DNA of 47,221 nucleotides from Candidatus Rokuibacteriota bacterium (GTDB lineage: Bacteria; Methylomirabilota; Methylomirabilia; Rokubacteriales; CSP1-6), in the NCBI GenBank assembly GCA_016184365.1, contig JACPCW010000109.1:1-47221 (forward strand). Reading direction: 5' to 3'. Below are positions 8,100-16,814 of this stretch, one piece after another; within the stretch, counting starts at the first letter, position 1, and the number at the start of each line of letters is the position of its first letter. The position numbers and the translations under genes are program-made. The notes under the pieces are model-generated. The model saw only the letters and a program-made list of their open reading frames with translations, ran no database searches and was not told where the DNA came from.

Positions 8100-9229
8100 C
8101 CGCGCTTCTTCTCCCGCATCGGCACGCCGGTGCCGCCACCGCGGACGGCCTGGATCTCGGCGAGGATCGCGAGCGCGATCTCCGGCGCGCTGCGCGCGCC
8201 GATGTCGAGGCCGATGGGCACGCGGACGCGCGCCAGCGCTTCGGCGCTGACGCCGTCCTCGGCGAGGAGTCTCAGGATCGTCGCGCCCCGGCGCGCGCTC
8301 CCGAGCATCCCGACGTAGCCGACGTTCGTGGCCAGCGCGTGCCGCAGCACCGGCAGGTCGTACTTGTAGTCGTGCGCGACGAGGACCAGCGCCGTGGACG
8401 GGACGAACGGATATTCGCCGACGATCTCGGACGGGATGCCGATGCGCAGCTCGTCGACGTCGGGGAACCGGCCCGGGGTCGCGAAGTTCGGCCGGCCGTC
8501 GACCACGACGGTGCGGTACCCGAGCGTCCGTGCCAGCGAGGTCAGCGGCATCGCGACGTGGCTGGCGCCGACGACCAGCAGCAGCGCGGGCGGCGCCATG
8601 ACTTCGATGAACGCGCGCACGGTGTCGAGGACGACCGTGCGGGACGTGCCGCGCGCGATCGCGTCGCGCGCTTCGGCGACGAAGCGCGCGTCGAGGAACG
8701 CTTCACCGAGCGTGCCGTCGGTGGTGCCGTCGTCGAGCACGAGGAGCTTCCGGCCGGAAGCGTTTCTCGGCTCGGTCGGAACTTGCGGCGCTCGATCGGT
8801 TCGATCGTTGGCTCGTGCGTTTTCGAGCCGCGTGACGATCGCGGCGTGGCCGCCGCGCGCGGCGTGGGCGCGGACGCGATCGAGCAGGTTCGCGGCCTGG
8901 TCGTCGGCGCGATCGAGCGCGACGGGCTCGAGGAAGACCTCGATGGTGCCGCCGCACGTGAGCCCGATCTCCCACGCTTCCTCGTCACCGAGGTTCAGCT
9001 CGAGCAGACGCGGGCGCATCGTGGCGAGCACGTCCGACGACTGCTCGATCACCTGCGCATCGACGCACCCGCCGATGGTGACGGACCCGAGGATGCCGCC
9101 GCGCTCGTCGACGAGCATCTTGGCGCCTTCCTTCCGGGGCGTCGTGCCGCGCGTGTTGATGAGCGTCGCCATGGCGACCTTGCCGGTCGTGCGGCGCAAT
9201 TGATCAATGTGATCGAAGAGTTCCGGCAC
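8096..9229 (-). CDS. xdhC: XdhC/CoxI family molybdenum-cofactor maturation factor
   Basis: 377 residues from the chosen GTG. The N-terminal XdhC/CoxI domain carries the conserved Cys motifs I-G-G-C-V-D (Cys55) and L-T-C-G-G (Cys92). The C-terminal Rossmann-like XdhC_C domain has V-G-A-S-H-V-A and later S-A-R-R. XdhC proteins bind molybdenum cofactor, promote its sulfuration and deliver it to xanthine-dehydrogenase-family apoenzymes, here presumably the coxSLM product encoded just upstream. The frame is open to an ATG at 9307, but that ATG falls in a dispersed repeat and its product would carry 26 unlike residues. GTG 9229 matches the family start and lies 6 nt after TATGAT, suggesting a leaderless message. 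Confidence 0.88.
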   Translation of the reverse strand: MPELFDHIDQLRRTTGKVAMATLINTRGTTPRKEGAKMLVDERGGILGSVTIGGCVDAQVIEQSSDVLATMRPRLLELNLGDEEAWEIGLTCGGTIEVFLEPVALDRADDQAANLLDRVRAHAARGGHAAIVTRLENARANDRTDRAPQVPTEPRNASGRKLLVLDDGTTDGTLGEAFLDARFVAEARDAIARGTSRTVVLDTVRAFIEVMAPPALLLVVGASHVAMPLTSLARTLGYRTVVVDGRPNFATPGRFPDVDELRIGIPSEIVGEYPFVPSTALVLVAHDYKYDLPVLRHALATNVGYVGMLGSARRGATILRLLAEDGVSAEALARVRVPIGLDIGARSAPEIALAILAEIQAVRGGGTGVPMREKKRG

Positions 9230-9235
9230 GGACTC

Positions 9236-9241
9236 ATCATA
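9236..9241 (-). promoter_or_regulatory. -10 element (TATGAT) 6 nt before xdhC start
   Basis: TATGAT on the minus strand ends six bases before the GTG of xdhC. Initiation at the usual distance would start the RNA at or next to the start codon. No clear -35 is seen. Confidence 0.5.
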
Positions 9242-9280
9242 CGCTCGTGGATTCGCGGCACGCCAGGTATCGGCAACAGG

Positions 9281-9320
9281 TCCGAGCGTTGGGGGTCTGG
9301 GGGCCATTCGGGGCCCCCAC
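9281..9320 (+). repeat. Dispersed hairpin element, copy R3
   Basis: Here the element is in the opposite orientation to R1: TCCGAGCG, a G-run with GTCTGG, then the stem GGGGGCC-ATTC-GGGGCCCCC (9299-9319 region). It starts a few bases after the stop codon of the PEP-CTERM gene. Confidence 0.85.
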
Positions 9321-9325
9321 CTATA

Positions 9326-9514
9326 TCAAACGCGACGGCGGCGAAGCGCGGGGAGGCTCAGCAGTGCGATACCGGTCAGAAAGAGCGTCGCGGGTTCGTG
9401 TCCGGCGACGCCGAAGAAATCCGGGAAGAACGAGTAGACCACCGCCTGTGCATTCGTCGGCGTGTGGGCGACGGCAACCAGCAACCAGATGACCGCAGCG
9501 AGAACCCTCCGCAT
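9326..9514 (-). CDS. 62-aa PEP-CTERM sorting-domain protein
   Basis: A miniature secreted protein with a Sec signal peptide (about 1-24, ending T-N-A-Q-A), only about 14 mature residues (V-V-Y-S-F-F-P-D-F-F-G-V-A-G), then a PEP-CTERM tail: H-E-P-A-T-L (39-44), a hydrophobic helix, and R-R-R-R (58-61) at the end. Such tails direct processing by an exosortase at the outer face of the inner membrane. No exosortase is in the window. The ATG has a good GGCGGAG upstream. It sits between the cox-like operon and xdhC on the same strand. With so short a mature part it may be a remnant or a peptide precursor. Confidence 0.75.
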   Translation of the reverse strand: MRRVLAAVIWLLVAVAHTPTNAQAVVYSFFPDFFGVAGHEPATLFLTGIALLSLPALRRRRV

Positions 9515-9771
9515 GACGACTCCGCCTCCTCGTCGGGCTGAGCAACCGTACGGACCGATGCCGGTGCAATGGAAACGCCACGGCCAAGGCCGCGATTTCC
9601 GGGTCGTTCGGCGCGTGCGAATGCAACGGCTTGCCGAAGCGCTGCAACGGGCGCGCAGGTCTGCAACCGTTCGTGAGCGCCGTGCGGTATTTCACTGCGA
9701 GGCCGCGTCGAGCGCGGCGATGCGGAACGTGCGCGCACTCTGCAACGCGCTGCAGAGATGCTGCAGCGCGA
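9515..9771. other. Intergenic region between coxE-like gene and PEP-CTERM gene
   Basis: 257 bases without a credible gene. It holds the hairpin at 9746-9770 and a few GCAACG/GCTGCA direct-repeat-like words (9608-9670). No clear promoter was found. Confidence 0.6.
9746..9770 (-). terminator. Hairpin after the VWA gene
   Basis: A perfect 10-bp stem (9746-9755 with 9761-9770) with a 5-base loop lies two bases beyond the stop codon of the VWA gene on the minus strand. There is no U tract, so it may be a processing or stabilising hairpin at the end of the cox-like operon. Confidence 0.55.
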
Positions 9772-10914
9772 TCACAGGCTCAGGTGGCTCGCCAGCTCCC
9801 GAAGCGCGGTGAGGTTGTGCGCGGCGGCGAAATGGTCGACGAGCGGAAGCGCCGCCGCCATCCCGCGCGTCAGCGGCTCGTACGAGGGATTGCCGAGCAG
9901 CGGATTCAGCCAGATGACCCGCCCCGCGCGTCGCTTGATCCGCATGAGCTCCGACGCGAGGATCTCCGGCTCGCCGGTGTCCCAGCCGTCGGACAGGAGA
10001 ATGACGATCGTCCGCCGGTCGACGAGCGACGGCCATTCCCGATTGAACTGTGCCAGCGATTCGCCGATGCGCGTGCCGCCCGACCAGTCGCGGACTTCCG
10101 TGAGCCGGCGCAGCGCCTGACGGTAGTTCCGCGCCTTGAGGTATTCGCTGATGCGCGTGAGCCGCGTCGAGAACGTGAACGTCTCGACCTGTCCGAAGAC
10201 GCTCTGCAGCGCGAACAGGAACTGCAGCAGGAAGCGGCTGTAGAGATCCATCGACCCGGACACGTCGCACAGCACGACGAGCCGTACACGGCGCCGCTTG
10301 CGCTCGCGGAACCGCAGATCGATGAGATCGGCGCGCGTGAGGTTTGCGCGGAGCGTACGCCGGAGATCGACCCGACCGCGGCGGCGGACCGGACGGCGCC
10401 GCCGCGTCAGCCGGCGCGCCAGCCGGCGGGCGATCTGGATCGTCAGCCGGAAGACTTCGTCGAGCTGGTCGGCGGTGAACGTCGAGAAGTCCTGCGTCAT
10501 CATCGCTTCGCGATCCGAGACGCCGGGCACCGCGAGCGGCTCGCCGCTGTCGTCCGCGTCCGCGCCCCACGCGTCGAGCGCCGTCGTCTCCCGCTGCGCG
10601 GCTTTCGATTCGAGGCCACTCGACTCGTCGCGGCCCGTCTCGGGACCGAGCGCGACGAGGCTGCCCGGCTCGGTCGCGTCTTCCGCGCCCGGGCGCCAGA
10701 ACGCTTCGAAGCACCGCTCGTACGTCGGGTAATCCTCGGGGCGCGCCACGAACACCGTGCGCAGCCCGAGGTAGACGTCGTTGCGGTCGGCGAGATCGAG
10801 ATGGTCGAGCGCGCGCGTGCCGTCCATCACCTGCCCGACGGACACCGGCAGCCCGTGCCGGCGGAGCAGAGCGGCGAACGTCAGGACGGCCGTGGTGAGC
10901 GCGCGCGGCGCCAC
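9772..10914 (-). CDS. coxE: CoxE-like VWA domain protein
   Basis: 380 residues from a GTG two bases after the moxR stop. The C-terminal von Willebrand A domain has a complete MIDAS: D-V-S-G-S (217-221), a Thr in G-G-T-R, and Asp in L-S-D-G-W-D. The N-terminal part (1-70) has the R-R-H-G-L-P-V-S-V-G segment seen in CoxE proteins, and a very basic Arg-rich stretch (164-209) links the halves. CoxD-type MoxR ATPases and CoxE proteins mature the active site of CO-dehydrogenase-type enzymes. The frame is open much further upstream, but that part overlaps moxR and is a shadow. Last gene of the cox-like operon. Confidence 0.88.
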   Translation of the reverse strand: MAPRALTTAVLTFAALLRRHGLPVSVGQVMDGTRALDHLDLADRNDVYLGLRTVFVARPEDYPTYERCFEAFWRPGAEDATEPGSLVALGPETGRDESSGLESKAAQRETTALDAWGADADDSGEPLAVPGVSDREAMMTQDFSTFTADQLDEVFRLTIQIARRLARRLTRRRRPVRRRGRVDLRRTLRANLTRADLIDLRFRERKRRRVRLVVLCDVSGSMDLYSRFLLQFLFALQSVFGQVETFTFSTRLTRISEYLKARNYRQALRRLTEVRDWSGGTRIGESLAQFNREWPSLVDRRTIVILLSDGWDTGEPEILASELMRIKRRAGRVIWLNPLLGNPSYEPLTRGMAAALPLVDHFAAAHNLTALRELASHLSL

Positions 10915-10916
10915 GA

Positions 10917-11807
10917 CTACGGCTGGGCGGGAACGAAGGGCGTGAGCCCGGCCTTCACGACCTCGGCGCGGAACCGCTTCATGTCGTCGGCGTCCTTGAG
11001 CACGCAGCCGAGCGTCTCCTGCACGACCGCCTCGTCGAGATGATCGGCGTGCAGCGAGGCGAGCGCCTGCGCCCAGTCGAGCGTTTCGGCCACGCCCGGC
11101 ACTTTCGCCACGCGCATCTGTCGCAGCGACTCCATGAAGCGCGCGATCTCGCGCGCGAGCCGGGCGTCGAGGCCGGGCACCTTGCGCTCGATGATGCGCA
11201 TCTCCTTGTCGAAGGTCGGATAGTCGATCCAGAGGTAGAGGCAGCGGCGGCGCAGCGCATCGGACAGCTCGCGCGTCCGGTTCGACGTGAGGATCACGTA
11301 CGGCGGATGCGTCGCCTTCACCGTCCCGATCTCCGGAATCGTGACCTGCCACTCGGCGAACACTTCCAGCATGAAGGCTTCGAACTCTTCGTCACAGCGG
11401 TCCACTTCGTCGACGAGCAGCACGGGCGACTGGAACTCCTGCGTGATCGCCTGCAGGAGCGGCCGGCGCAGCAGGAAGCTCTCCGAGAAGATCTCTTCTT
11501 CCTTCTCGTTCACGGAGCGCGCGGAGCCCTCGGACAGCCGGATGTGGAGAATCTGCTTCTGGTAGTTCCACTCGTACAGCGCGGTCGAGGCGTCGAGGCC
11601 TTCGTAGCACTGCAGGCGGATCAGGTTGGTCGCGAGCATCCGCGCCATCACCTTCGCGACTTCCGTCTTGCCGACGCCCGCGTGCCCTTCGATGAGGAGC
11701 GGCTTCCGCAGCGTCATGGCGAGATGCACCGACGTCGCCACGGGCGCGTCGGTGACGTACTGCGCGTCCTCCATCATCTGCTGGATCTTCCGGATCTCTT
11801 CACGCAT
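10917..11807 (-). CDS. coxD: MoxR/CoxD family AAA+ ATPase
   Basis: A 296-residue MoxR-type AAA+ ATPase: Walker A G-H-A-G-V-G-K-T-E (41-49), Walker B L-L-V-D-E-V-D-R (130-137), a sensor region T-S-N-R-T-R-E, and the A-L-R-R-R-C-L-Y arginine finger. MoxR ATPases paired with VWA proteins act as chaperones in metallocofactor insertion. In CO-dehydrogenase clusters CoxD is needed for the Cu-S-Mo centre; since the enzyme here is form II and probably lacks copper, CoxD is more likely needed for sulfuration or folding (inference). Start 4 bases after the MobA-like stop; coxE follows with a 2-base gap. Confidence 0.92.
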   Translation of the reverse strand: MREEIRKIQQMMEDAQYVTDAPVATSVHLAMTLRKPLLIEGHAGVGKTEVAKVMARMLATNLIRLQCYEGLDASTALYEWNYQKQILHIRLSEGSARSVNEKEEEIFSESFLLRRPLLQAITQEFQSPVLLVDEVDRCDEEFEAFMLEVFAEWQVTIPEIGTVKATHPPYVILTSNRTRELSDALRRRCLYLWIDYPTFDKEMRIIERKVPGLDARLAREIARFMESLRQMRVAKVPGVAETLDWAQALASLHADHLDEAVVQETLGCVLKDADDMKRFRAEVVKAGLTPFVPAQP

Positions 11808-11811
11808 GGCG

Positions 11812-12405
11812 TCATTCTAACCGCCGCGCGCGGGCCGCGGTGAGGCGTTCGAGATCGTCGGGCGTGTCGACGTCGGCCGGCATGTCGATGTCGAGCTCCA
11901 CGCACGCGACGCGCGCCGGATCGCGCTGCACGACCTGCCGGGCGCCGGCGTCGCCGGAGAGCCCGGTGAGCTCGCCGAACACCGGGGCCGCGAACAGCAC
12001 GGGATTGCCCTGCACACCGCGATAGACGGGCGCGACGATCGGCGCGCCGCCGCGGCGAAACGCGGCAATCAGCGCGGGGATCACGTCAGCCGGAAGCCAC
12101 GGCTGGTCTGCGAGGACGACGAGCGCGGCTTCGGTGCCCGCGGTGAGCGCGCCGATGCCCGCCGCGATCGACGTCCCCTGCCCGTCTTCCGGTCGCGGAT
12201 TGACGGCGAAGCGGACCGGTAATCCGTCGAGCGCGTCGCGTACCGCGGTGTTGTCCGGCCCGGTGACGACGACGATCTCGTCGACGAGCCCCGGCACGCC
12301 TTCCACGGACCATCGGACGAGCGGTTTGCCGGCGATCGGCTCGAGGAGCTTGCGGCGGCCCATGCGGCGACTGAGGCCGGCGGCGAGGACGACGGCCACG
12401 ATCAT
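11812..12405 (-). CDS. MobA/MocA-like molybdopterin nucleotidyltransferase
   Basis: A 197-residue NTP-transferase-3 protein. The nucleotide-binding loop L-A-A-G-L-S-R-R-M-G-R-R-K is at 7-19, the metal-binding Asp is in V-L-A-D-Q-P-W (about 96-102), and G-N-P-V-L-F follows. MocA-type enzymes convert molybdopterin to the cytosine dinucleotide form used by xanthine-oxidase/CO-dehydrogenase-family proteins, while MobA makes the guanine form. Its place between coxM and coxD argues for MocA (CTP), but the specificity residues cannot be judged safely. It is separated from coxM by hairpin repeat R4. Confidence 0.85.
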   Translation of the reverse strand: MIVAVVLAAGLSRRMGRRKLLEPIAGKPLVRWSVEGVPGLVDEIVVVTGPDNTAVRDALDGLPVRFAVNPRPEDGQGTSIAAGIGALTAGTEAALVVLADQPWLPADVIPALIAAFRRGGAPIVAPVYRGVQGNPVLFAAPVFGELTGLSGDAGARQVVQRDPARVACVELDIDMPADVDTPDDLERLTAARARRLE

Positions 12406-12430
12406 GTGGATTCAGACGGTGAGGTCGGAC

Positions 12431-12522
12431 GCTTCGAGCGCCGGCTTTGCCGGCGCAACGCCTCTCGTTCGAGCCGGTGGGGGGCGATCGGGGGGAGCGG
12501 CGGTTCGCTCCCCCCGATGTCG
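12431..12522 (+). repeat. Dispersed hairpin element, copy R4
   Basis: A small hairpin GCGCCGGC-TTT-GCCGGCGC (12438-12456) is followed about 35 bases later by a large stem GGGGGGAGCG...CGCTCCCCCC (12490-12515). The two-module layout matches the other copies, but the core stem sequence is different. It lies between coxM and the MobA-like gene. Confidence 0.75.
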
Positions 12523-12533
12523 ATCAATTCACC

Positions 12534-13403
12534 TCAACCCTTGGCGCGCTTGACCGCGGCTTCGATCGCGCGCCGCGCGAACACGCGGCAGAGATGCGAC
12601 TTGTACTCGACCGAGCCCTGCAGGTCGGCCTGCACGTCGACACCCTCGGCCGCCTTCTGCGCCGCGACCTCGATGGTCGCCTGATCGAGCGTCTGGCCCG
12701 TGAGCCCGGCTTCGACGCCCTTCGCGCGCACCGCCTTCGTGCCCGCGCCGGTGATGCCGACGCTCGCTTTCGTGCACACGCCCGTGCCGTCGAGCGTCAC
12801 CATCGCGGCGGCGCCGACGACGGCGAAGCGCGACGCCGGATGCGGGAACTTGAGATACGCGCCGCCCGAGCCGGCCGCCCACGCCGGCACGCGGATCTCG
12901 ACGAGGATCTCGTCGTCACCGACGGCCGTCGACATCAGGCCCTTGAACCAGTCGTCGGCCTTCACGGTGCGCCGGCCCTTGGCCCCTTCGCACACGAACT
13001 CGAAGCCGGCGGCGATCGCCGTCGCCGGCATGTCGGCGGCCGGGTCCGCGTGCGCGAGCGAGCCGCCGATCGTGCCGACGTTGCGCACGGCGGGGTCGCC
13101 GATCACGCCGGCCGTGTCGGAGACGATCGGGCACTTCTCGCGGAGCACCGGCGACGATTCGACCTGCCAGTGCGTCGTCATCGCGCCGATGACGATCGTG
13201 CCCTTGTCGTCCTTGATGCCGGCGAGGCCGGGCACTCGGCGCAGATCGATCACGTGCTTCGGCTGCGCGAGGCGCAGCTTCATCATCGGAATCAGGCTGT
13301 GGCCGCCGGCCAGGAGCTTCGCGTCGTCGCCGAGCTTGCCGAGCAGCGAGAGCGCTTCGCGAACGCTGCCGGGCGTGTGGTACTCGAACGCAGCTGGGTA
13401 CAT
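12534..13403 (-). CDS. coxM: Molybdenum hydroxylase FAD-binding medium subunit (CoxM-like)
   Basis: 289 residues with the two FAD-binding signatures of this subunit: A-G-G-H-S-L-I-P-M-M-K-L-R-L near the N-terminus (about 31-44) and T-I-G-G-S-L-A-H-A-D-P-A-A-D (about 110-123), plus the C-terminal CO-dehydrogenase flavoprotein domain. It carries electrons from the Fe-S subunit to quinone or another acceptor. Start at ATG 13403 with AGGAGAGG upstream; the longer frame overlaps coxL and is rejected. Third structural gene of coxS-coxL-coxM. Confidence 0.95.
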   Translation of the reverse strand: MYPAAFEYHTPGSVREALSLLGKLGDDAKLLAGGHSLIPMMKLRLAQPKHVIDLRRVPGLAGIKDDKGTIVIGAMTTHWQVESSPVLREKCPIVSDTAGVIGDPAVRNVGTIGGSLAHADPAADMPATAIAAGFEFVCEGAKGRRTVKADDWFKGLMSTAVGDDEILVEIRVPAWAAGSGGAYLKFPHPASRFAVVGAAAMVTLDGTGVCTKASVGITGAGTKAVRAKGVEAGLTGQTLDQATIEVAAQKAAEGVDVQADLQGSVEYKSHLCRVFARRAIEAAVKRAKG

Positions 13404-13416
13404 GGGCTGTCCTCTC

Positions 13417-15813
13417 CTATCGCTTGGCCGTTGCGGCCTGAATGGTCTGCCACACGCGCTCGGTCGTGAGCGGCATCGCCTCGATGTGATCCACGCCGAG
13501 GCCCGCCAGCGCATCGACGACGGCGTTCACCACGCACGGCGTCGCGGCGATGGTGCCGGTCTCGCCCGCGCCCTTGATGCCCAGCGGGTTCACGGGTGTC
13601 GGCGTCACCGTCCGCCCGGTCTCGTACATCGGCAGCAGATCGGCCTTGGGCAACGCATAGTCGCTCATCGTGCCGGTCATGAGCTGTCCCGACTGCACGT
13701 CGTACACGGCGCCTTCCCAGAGCGCCTGGCCGATGCCCTGCGCGATGCCGCCGTGAACCATGCCGTCGACGATCATCGGGTTGATGACGTTGCCGACGTC
13801 GTCCACGGCCAGGTACCGCAGCAGCTTCACCGCGCCGGTGTCGCGCTCGACCTCGACGACGCAGGCGTGCGCGCCGAACGGGAAGCAGAAGTTCGACGGA
13901 TCGTAGAACGACGTCTCCTCGAGCCCGGGCTCGAGGCCGTCCGGATAGTTGTGCGGGACGTACGCCGTCAGCGACACGGCGCCGAACGGCACGGCCTTGT
14001 CCGGCACGCCCTTCACCTGGAAGCTTCCGTTGACGTAGTCGATGTCTTTCGGCGACGCCTCGAGCAGGTGCGCCGCGATCCTCTTGCCCTTCTCCTTGAT
14101 CTTGTTGATCGACATCAGGATCGCGGTGCCGCCGACGGACGCCGAGCGAGAACCGTAGGTGCCCATGCCGAAGGGGATCTGGCCGGTGTCGCCGTGGATG
14201 ATCTCGACCTGCTCGATCGGGATCTGCAGCTCGTCGGCGACCAGCTGCGCGAACGTCGTCTCGTGTCCCTGCCCGTGGGAGTGCGAGCCGGTATAGACGC
14301 TGACCATCCCCGTCGGATGCACGCGCACCTTGCCCGACTCGTACAGCCCCGCGCCCGCGCCGAGCGCGCCGACGACCTTCGACGGCGCGATGGAGCAGGC
14401 CTCGATGTAGGTCGAAAAGCCGATGCCGAGAAGCCGGCCCTGCTTGCGCGCCGCTTCCTGCTCGGCCCGGAACTTCTTGTAGTCGAACATCTGGAGCAGC
14501 TTGTCGAGCGCGGCGCCGTAGTCGCCGCTGTCGTAACTCACGGCGACGAGGGTCTGGAAGGCGCCGGAGAACTTCGGGATGAAGTTCTTCTTCCGGATCT
14601 CCGCGACGTCCATCTTGAGCGCGCGCGCCCCCGCTTCGACGATGCGCTCGAGCACGTAGCACGCTTCGGGCCGGCCGGCGCCGCGGTACGCGTCGACGGC
14701 GGTCGTGTTCGTGAACACGCCGGTGACCTGGCAGTTGATCGCGCCGATCTGGTAGACGCCGTTCAGGAGCGTGCCGTAGAGGAACGTCGGCACGGCCGGC
14801 GCGAACGTCGACAGATACGCGCCGAGGTTCGCCGTCGTCTTCACGCGCAGCCCGAGCATCGTCCCGTCCTTGGCCAGCGCGAGCTCGGCGTCCGTGACGT
14901 GATCGCGGCCGTGCGCGTCGGTGAGATACGCCTCGCGGCGCGTCGACGTCCAGCGCACCGGACGCTTGAGCTGGCGCGTCGCCCACGAACAGACGACTTC
15001 CTCGTTGTAGAGGAAGATCTTCGAGCCGAACCCTCCGCCGACGTCCGGCGCGATCACGCGCACCTTGTGCTCCGGGATGCCGAGGACGAAGGCGCACATG
15101 AGGAGCCGGTGCACGTGCGGGTTCTGCGACGTCACCCAGAGCGTGAGCTCGCCGGTCGCTTCGTCGAACCGGGCGAGACAGGCCCGCGGCTCCATCGCGT
15201 TCGCGACGAGGCGCTGGTTGACGATGCGCTTCTTGACGACGACGTCCGCCTTCTTGAAGGCGCCGTCGACGTCCCCGCCGCCGAGCTCCCACTTGAAGGC
15301 GATGTTGTCCGGGGCGGCGTCGTGGACGCGCGCCGCGCCCGGCGCCGTGGCCTTGTCGGTCGCCGTGACCGACGGCAGGACCTCCCAGTCGACCTTGACC
15401 TTCTCGGCCGCATCGGTGGCGGCGTCGCGGCTGTCGGCGATGACGACGGCGACGGGATCGCCGACGTGCCGCGCGACGTCCGACGTCAGCGGCATGTGCG
15501 GCACCATCGCCAGGTCCTGCACCACGCCCGGGATGTTCTTCGATTGGCGCAGATCCCAGCCGCACGGCAGCGAGTTCACGCCGGTCATGTCCGCGCCGGT
15601 GAAGACGGCGACGACACCGGGATGGCGCTTCGCCTCCGCCGTGTCGATCGTCCTGATGCGCGCGTGCGCGTGCGGGCTGCGGACGAAGGCGGCGTACGTC
15701 GTCCCCGGCAGCTTCACGTCGTCGACGTACGTGCCGCGTCCGGTGACGAACCGCGGGTCCTCGCGCCGCTTGATCGATTTGCCGAACAGTCGGTCAGACT
15801 GGACGGTAGCCAT
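13417..15813 (-). CDS. coxL: Molybdenum hydroxylase large subunit, form II CoxL-like
   Basis: A 798-residue xanthine-oxidase-family large subunit. The active-site loop reads A-Y-R-G-A-G-R (375-381), the form II signature, not the A-Y-x-C-S-F-R of true aerobic CO dehydrogenase, so the copper-ligating Cys is absent. The catalytic Glu is in G-I-K-G-A-G-E-T-G (Glu751), and molybdopterin-contact segments such as G-G-G-F-G-S-K (259-265) and G-Q-G-H-E-T are present. Form II enzymes have uncertain substrates (aldehydes, purines or other heterocycles, perhaps CO). Encoded between coxS and coxM, 9 bases after coxS and 13 before coxM, as one transcription unit. Confidence 0.95.
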   Translation of the reverse strand: MATVQSDRLFGKSIKRREDPRFVTGRGTYVDDVKLPGTTYAAFVRSPHAHARIRTIDTAEAKRHPGVVAVFTGADMTGVNSLPCGWDLRQSKNIPGVVQDLAMVPHMPLTSDVARHVGDPVAVVIADSRDAATDAAEKVKVDWEVLPSVTATDKATAPGAARVHDAAPDNIAFKWELGGGDVDGAFKKADVVVKKRIVNQRLVANAMEPRACLARFDEATGELTLWVTSQNPHVHRLLMCAFVLGIPEHKVRVIAPDVGGGFGSKIFLYNEEVVCSWATRQLKRPVRWTSTRREAYLTDAHGRDHVTDAELALAKDGTMLGLRVKTTANLGAYLSTFAPAVPTFLYGTLLNGVYQIGAINCQVTGVFTNTTAVDAYRGAGRPEACYVLERIVEAGARALKMDVAEIRKKNFIPKFSGAFQTLVAVSYDSGDYGAALDKLLQMFDYKKFRAEQEAARKQGRLLGIGFSTYIEACSIAPSKVVGALGAGAGLYESGKVRVHPTGMVSVYTGSHSHGQGHETTFAQLVADELQIPIEQVEIIHGDTGQIPFGMGTYGSRSASVGGTAILMSINKIKEKGKRIAAHLLEASPKDIDYVNGSFQVKGVPDKAVPFGAVSLTAYVPHNYPDGLEPGLEETSFYDPSNFCFPFGAHACVVEVERDTGAVKLLRYLAVDDVGNVINPMIVDGMVHGGIAQGIGQALWEGAVYDVQSGQLMTGTMSDYALPKADLLPMYETGRTVTPTPVNPLGIKGAGETGTIAATPCVVNAVVDALAGLGVDHIEAMPLTTERVWQTIQAATAKR

Positions 15814-15822
15814 GACGTCCTC

Positions 15823-16302
15823 TCACTTCTTGGCGGTCGCCATGTTTTCAGCGGCCCACTGGATCGCCTTCACGATGTTGTGATAACCCGTACAGCGGCA
15901 CAGGTTGCCTTCGAGCTGGTGACGGATCTGCTCTTCCGTCGGGCTGGGCGTGCGGTCGAGGATCTGCCACGCCGCCAGGATCATCCCGGGTGTGCAGAAG
16001 CCGCACTGCAGGCCGTGCTTCTCCCAGAAGCCCTGCTGGATGGGATGCAGCTCACCGTCCTTGGCGAGGCCTTCGATGGTCGTGATCTTCGCGTCTTCGC
16101 ACTGGACGGCGAAGAACGTGCACGACTTCACCGCAACACCGTTCATGAGGATCGTGCACGCGCCGCACTGCGACGTGTCACATCCGACGTGCGTGCCGGT
16201 CAGCCCGACGACCTCGCGGATGTAGTGCACCAGCAGGAGCCGCGGCTCCACCTCGTGACTCTGCGTCTGCCCATTGATCGTCATCTTCACTGGCAGTTTC
16301 AC
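15823..16302 (-). CDS. coxS: Molybdenum hydroxylase 2x[2Fe-2S] small subunit (CoxS-like)
   Basis: A 159-residue two-cluster ferredoxin-type subunit. The plant-type [2Fe-2S] cluster ligands are Cys41, Cys46, Cys49 ([10 protein letters not shown]) and Cys61; the second cluster uses Cys100, Cys103 (C-G-F-C-T-P-G-M), Cys135 and Cys137 (N-L-C-R-C-T-G-Y). It passes electrons from the molybdenum site to FAD. GTG start with GGAGGAC upstream; first gene of the operon, about 55 bases downstream of a TTGACT-17-TACCCT promoter. Confidence 0.95.
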   Translation of the reverse strand: MKLPVKMTINGQTQSHEVEPRLLLVHYIREVVGLTGTHVGCDTSQCGACTILMNGVAVKSCTFFAVQCEDAKITTIEGLAKDGELHPIQQGFWEKHGLQCGFCTPGMILAAWQILDRTPSPTEEQIRHQLEGNLCRCTGYHNIVKAIQWAAENMATAKK

Positions 16303-16363
16303 GACTGTCCTCCGGGATGGTCAGGATCGAGAGAAACGGCGAACGGGTCGTTTGGCGGGTCAG

Positions 16364-16392
16364 AGGGTAAGACGCGGCCCGGGGATAGTCAA
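16364..16392 (-). promoter_or_regulatory. Sigma-70-like promoter of the cox-like operon
   Basis: On the minus strand, -35 TTGACT (16392-16387), a 17-base spacer, and -10 TACCCT (16369-16364). Predicted start near 16357 gives a leader of about 55 nt with a Shine-Dalgarno before the coxS GTG. Confidence 0.55.
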
Positions 16393-16400
16393 ACCACCAG

Positions 16401-16477
16401 ATGGGGGCCCCGAGATGGCCCCCAATCCCCCCACGCTCGGAACGTCCGCGGCGGAGCCGCGGCCGTCCTCGATCACC
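16401..16477 (-). repeat. Dispersed hairpin element, copy R5
   Basis: Core stem GGGGGCC...GGCCCCC (16403-16423), C-run, CACGCTCGGAACG, then the hairpin CCGCGGCGGAGCCGCGG (16446-16462). It lies between the cupin gene and the cox promoter, just past the cupin stop codon. Confidence 0.85.
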
Positions 16478-16478
16478 G

Positions 16479-16814
16479 TCAGTCTTCGATGCGGAGCGCG
16501 TCGACCGCGTCGCCGCGGGTGACGGCGACCAGATCCGAATCTTCGATGGCGATCATCCGGTGCCGCGTCCGGACCGGGATCTCGTGGAGATGGCCGGGCT
16601 CGAGCGGCACTTCGCACGTGCGGCCACCGTCGTCCTCGAAGACGAGCAGCAGACGGCCGGCGCAGACGACGACGGGGCGCGACGTCTCACCGTGGGCCTC
16701 GAGCCACATGCGGTTCCCCTGGTTCAGGTGCACGATCCGGCCGAGATATTCCGGCGCGACCTGCCACACGAGCTCGTATCCCCACGGCTTGTCGGCTCTG
16801 AGCGCCCCCGCCAT
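16479..16814 (-). CDS. Small cupin protein (mannose-6-phosphate isomerase type II-like)
   Basis: A 111-residue single-domain cupin resembling the C-terminal cupin of GDP-mannose pyrophosphorylase/phosphomannose isomerase: K-P-W-G-Y-E-L near the start (9-15), G-x-R/M-W-L-E-A-H-G-E-T with the metal His, an E-P-G-H-L-H-E-I-P segment, and E-D-S-D-L-V-A-V near the end. Whether it isomerises a sugar or only binds one is unknown. ATG 16814 is preceded by GGGGAGA and marks the start of homology; the upstream open frame to 17144 has no family resemblance. Confidence 0.82.
   Translation of the reverse strand: MAGALRADKPWGYELVWQVAPEYLGRIVHLNQGNRMWLEAHGETSRPVVVCAGRLLLVFEDDGGRTCEVPLEPGHLHEIPVRTRHRMIAIEDSDLVAVTRGDAVDALRIED

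Noticed and set aside
9230-9307. Longer XdhC from ATG 9307
   Set aside because: The extra residues come from hairpin repeat R3 and do not resemble the family; GTG 9229 fits better.
13417-15813. True (form I) aerobic CO dehydrogenase
   Set aside because: The active-site loop is A-Y-R-G-A-G-R, lacking the Cys-Ser-Phe-Arg signature.
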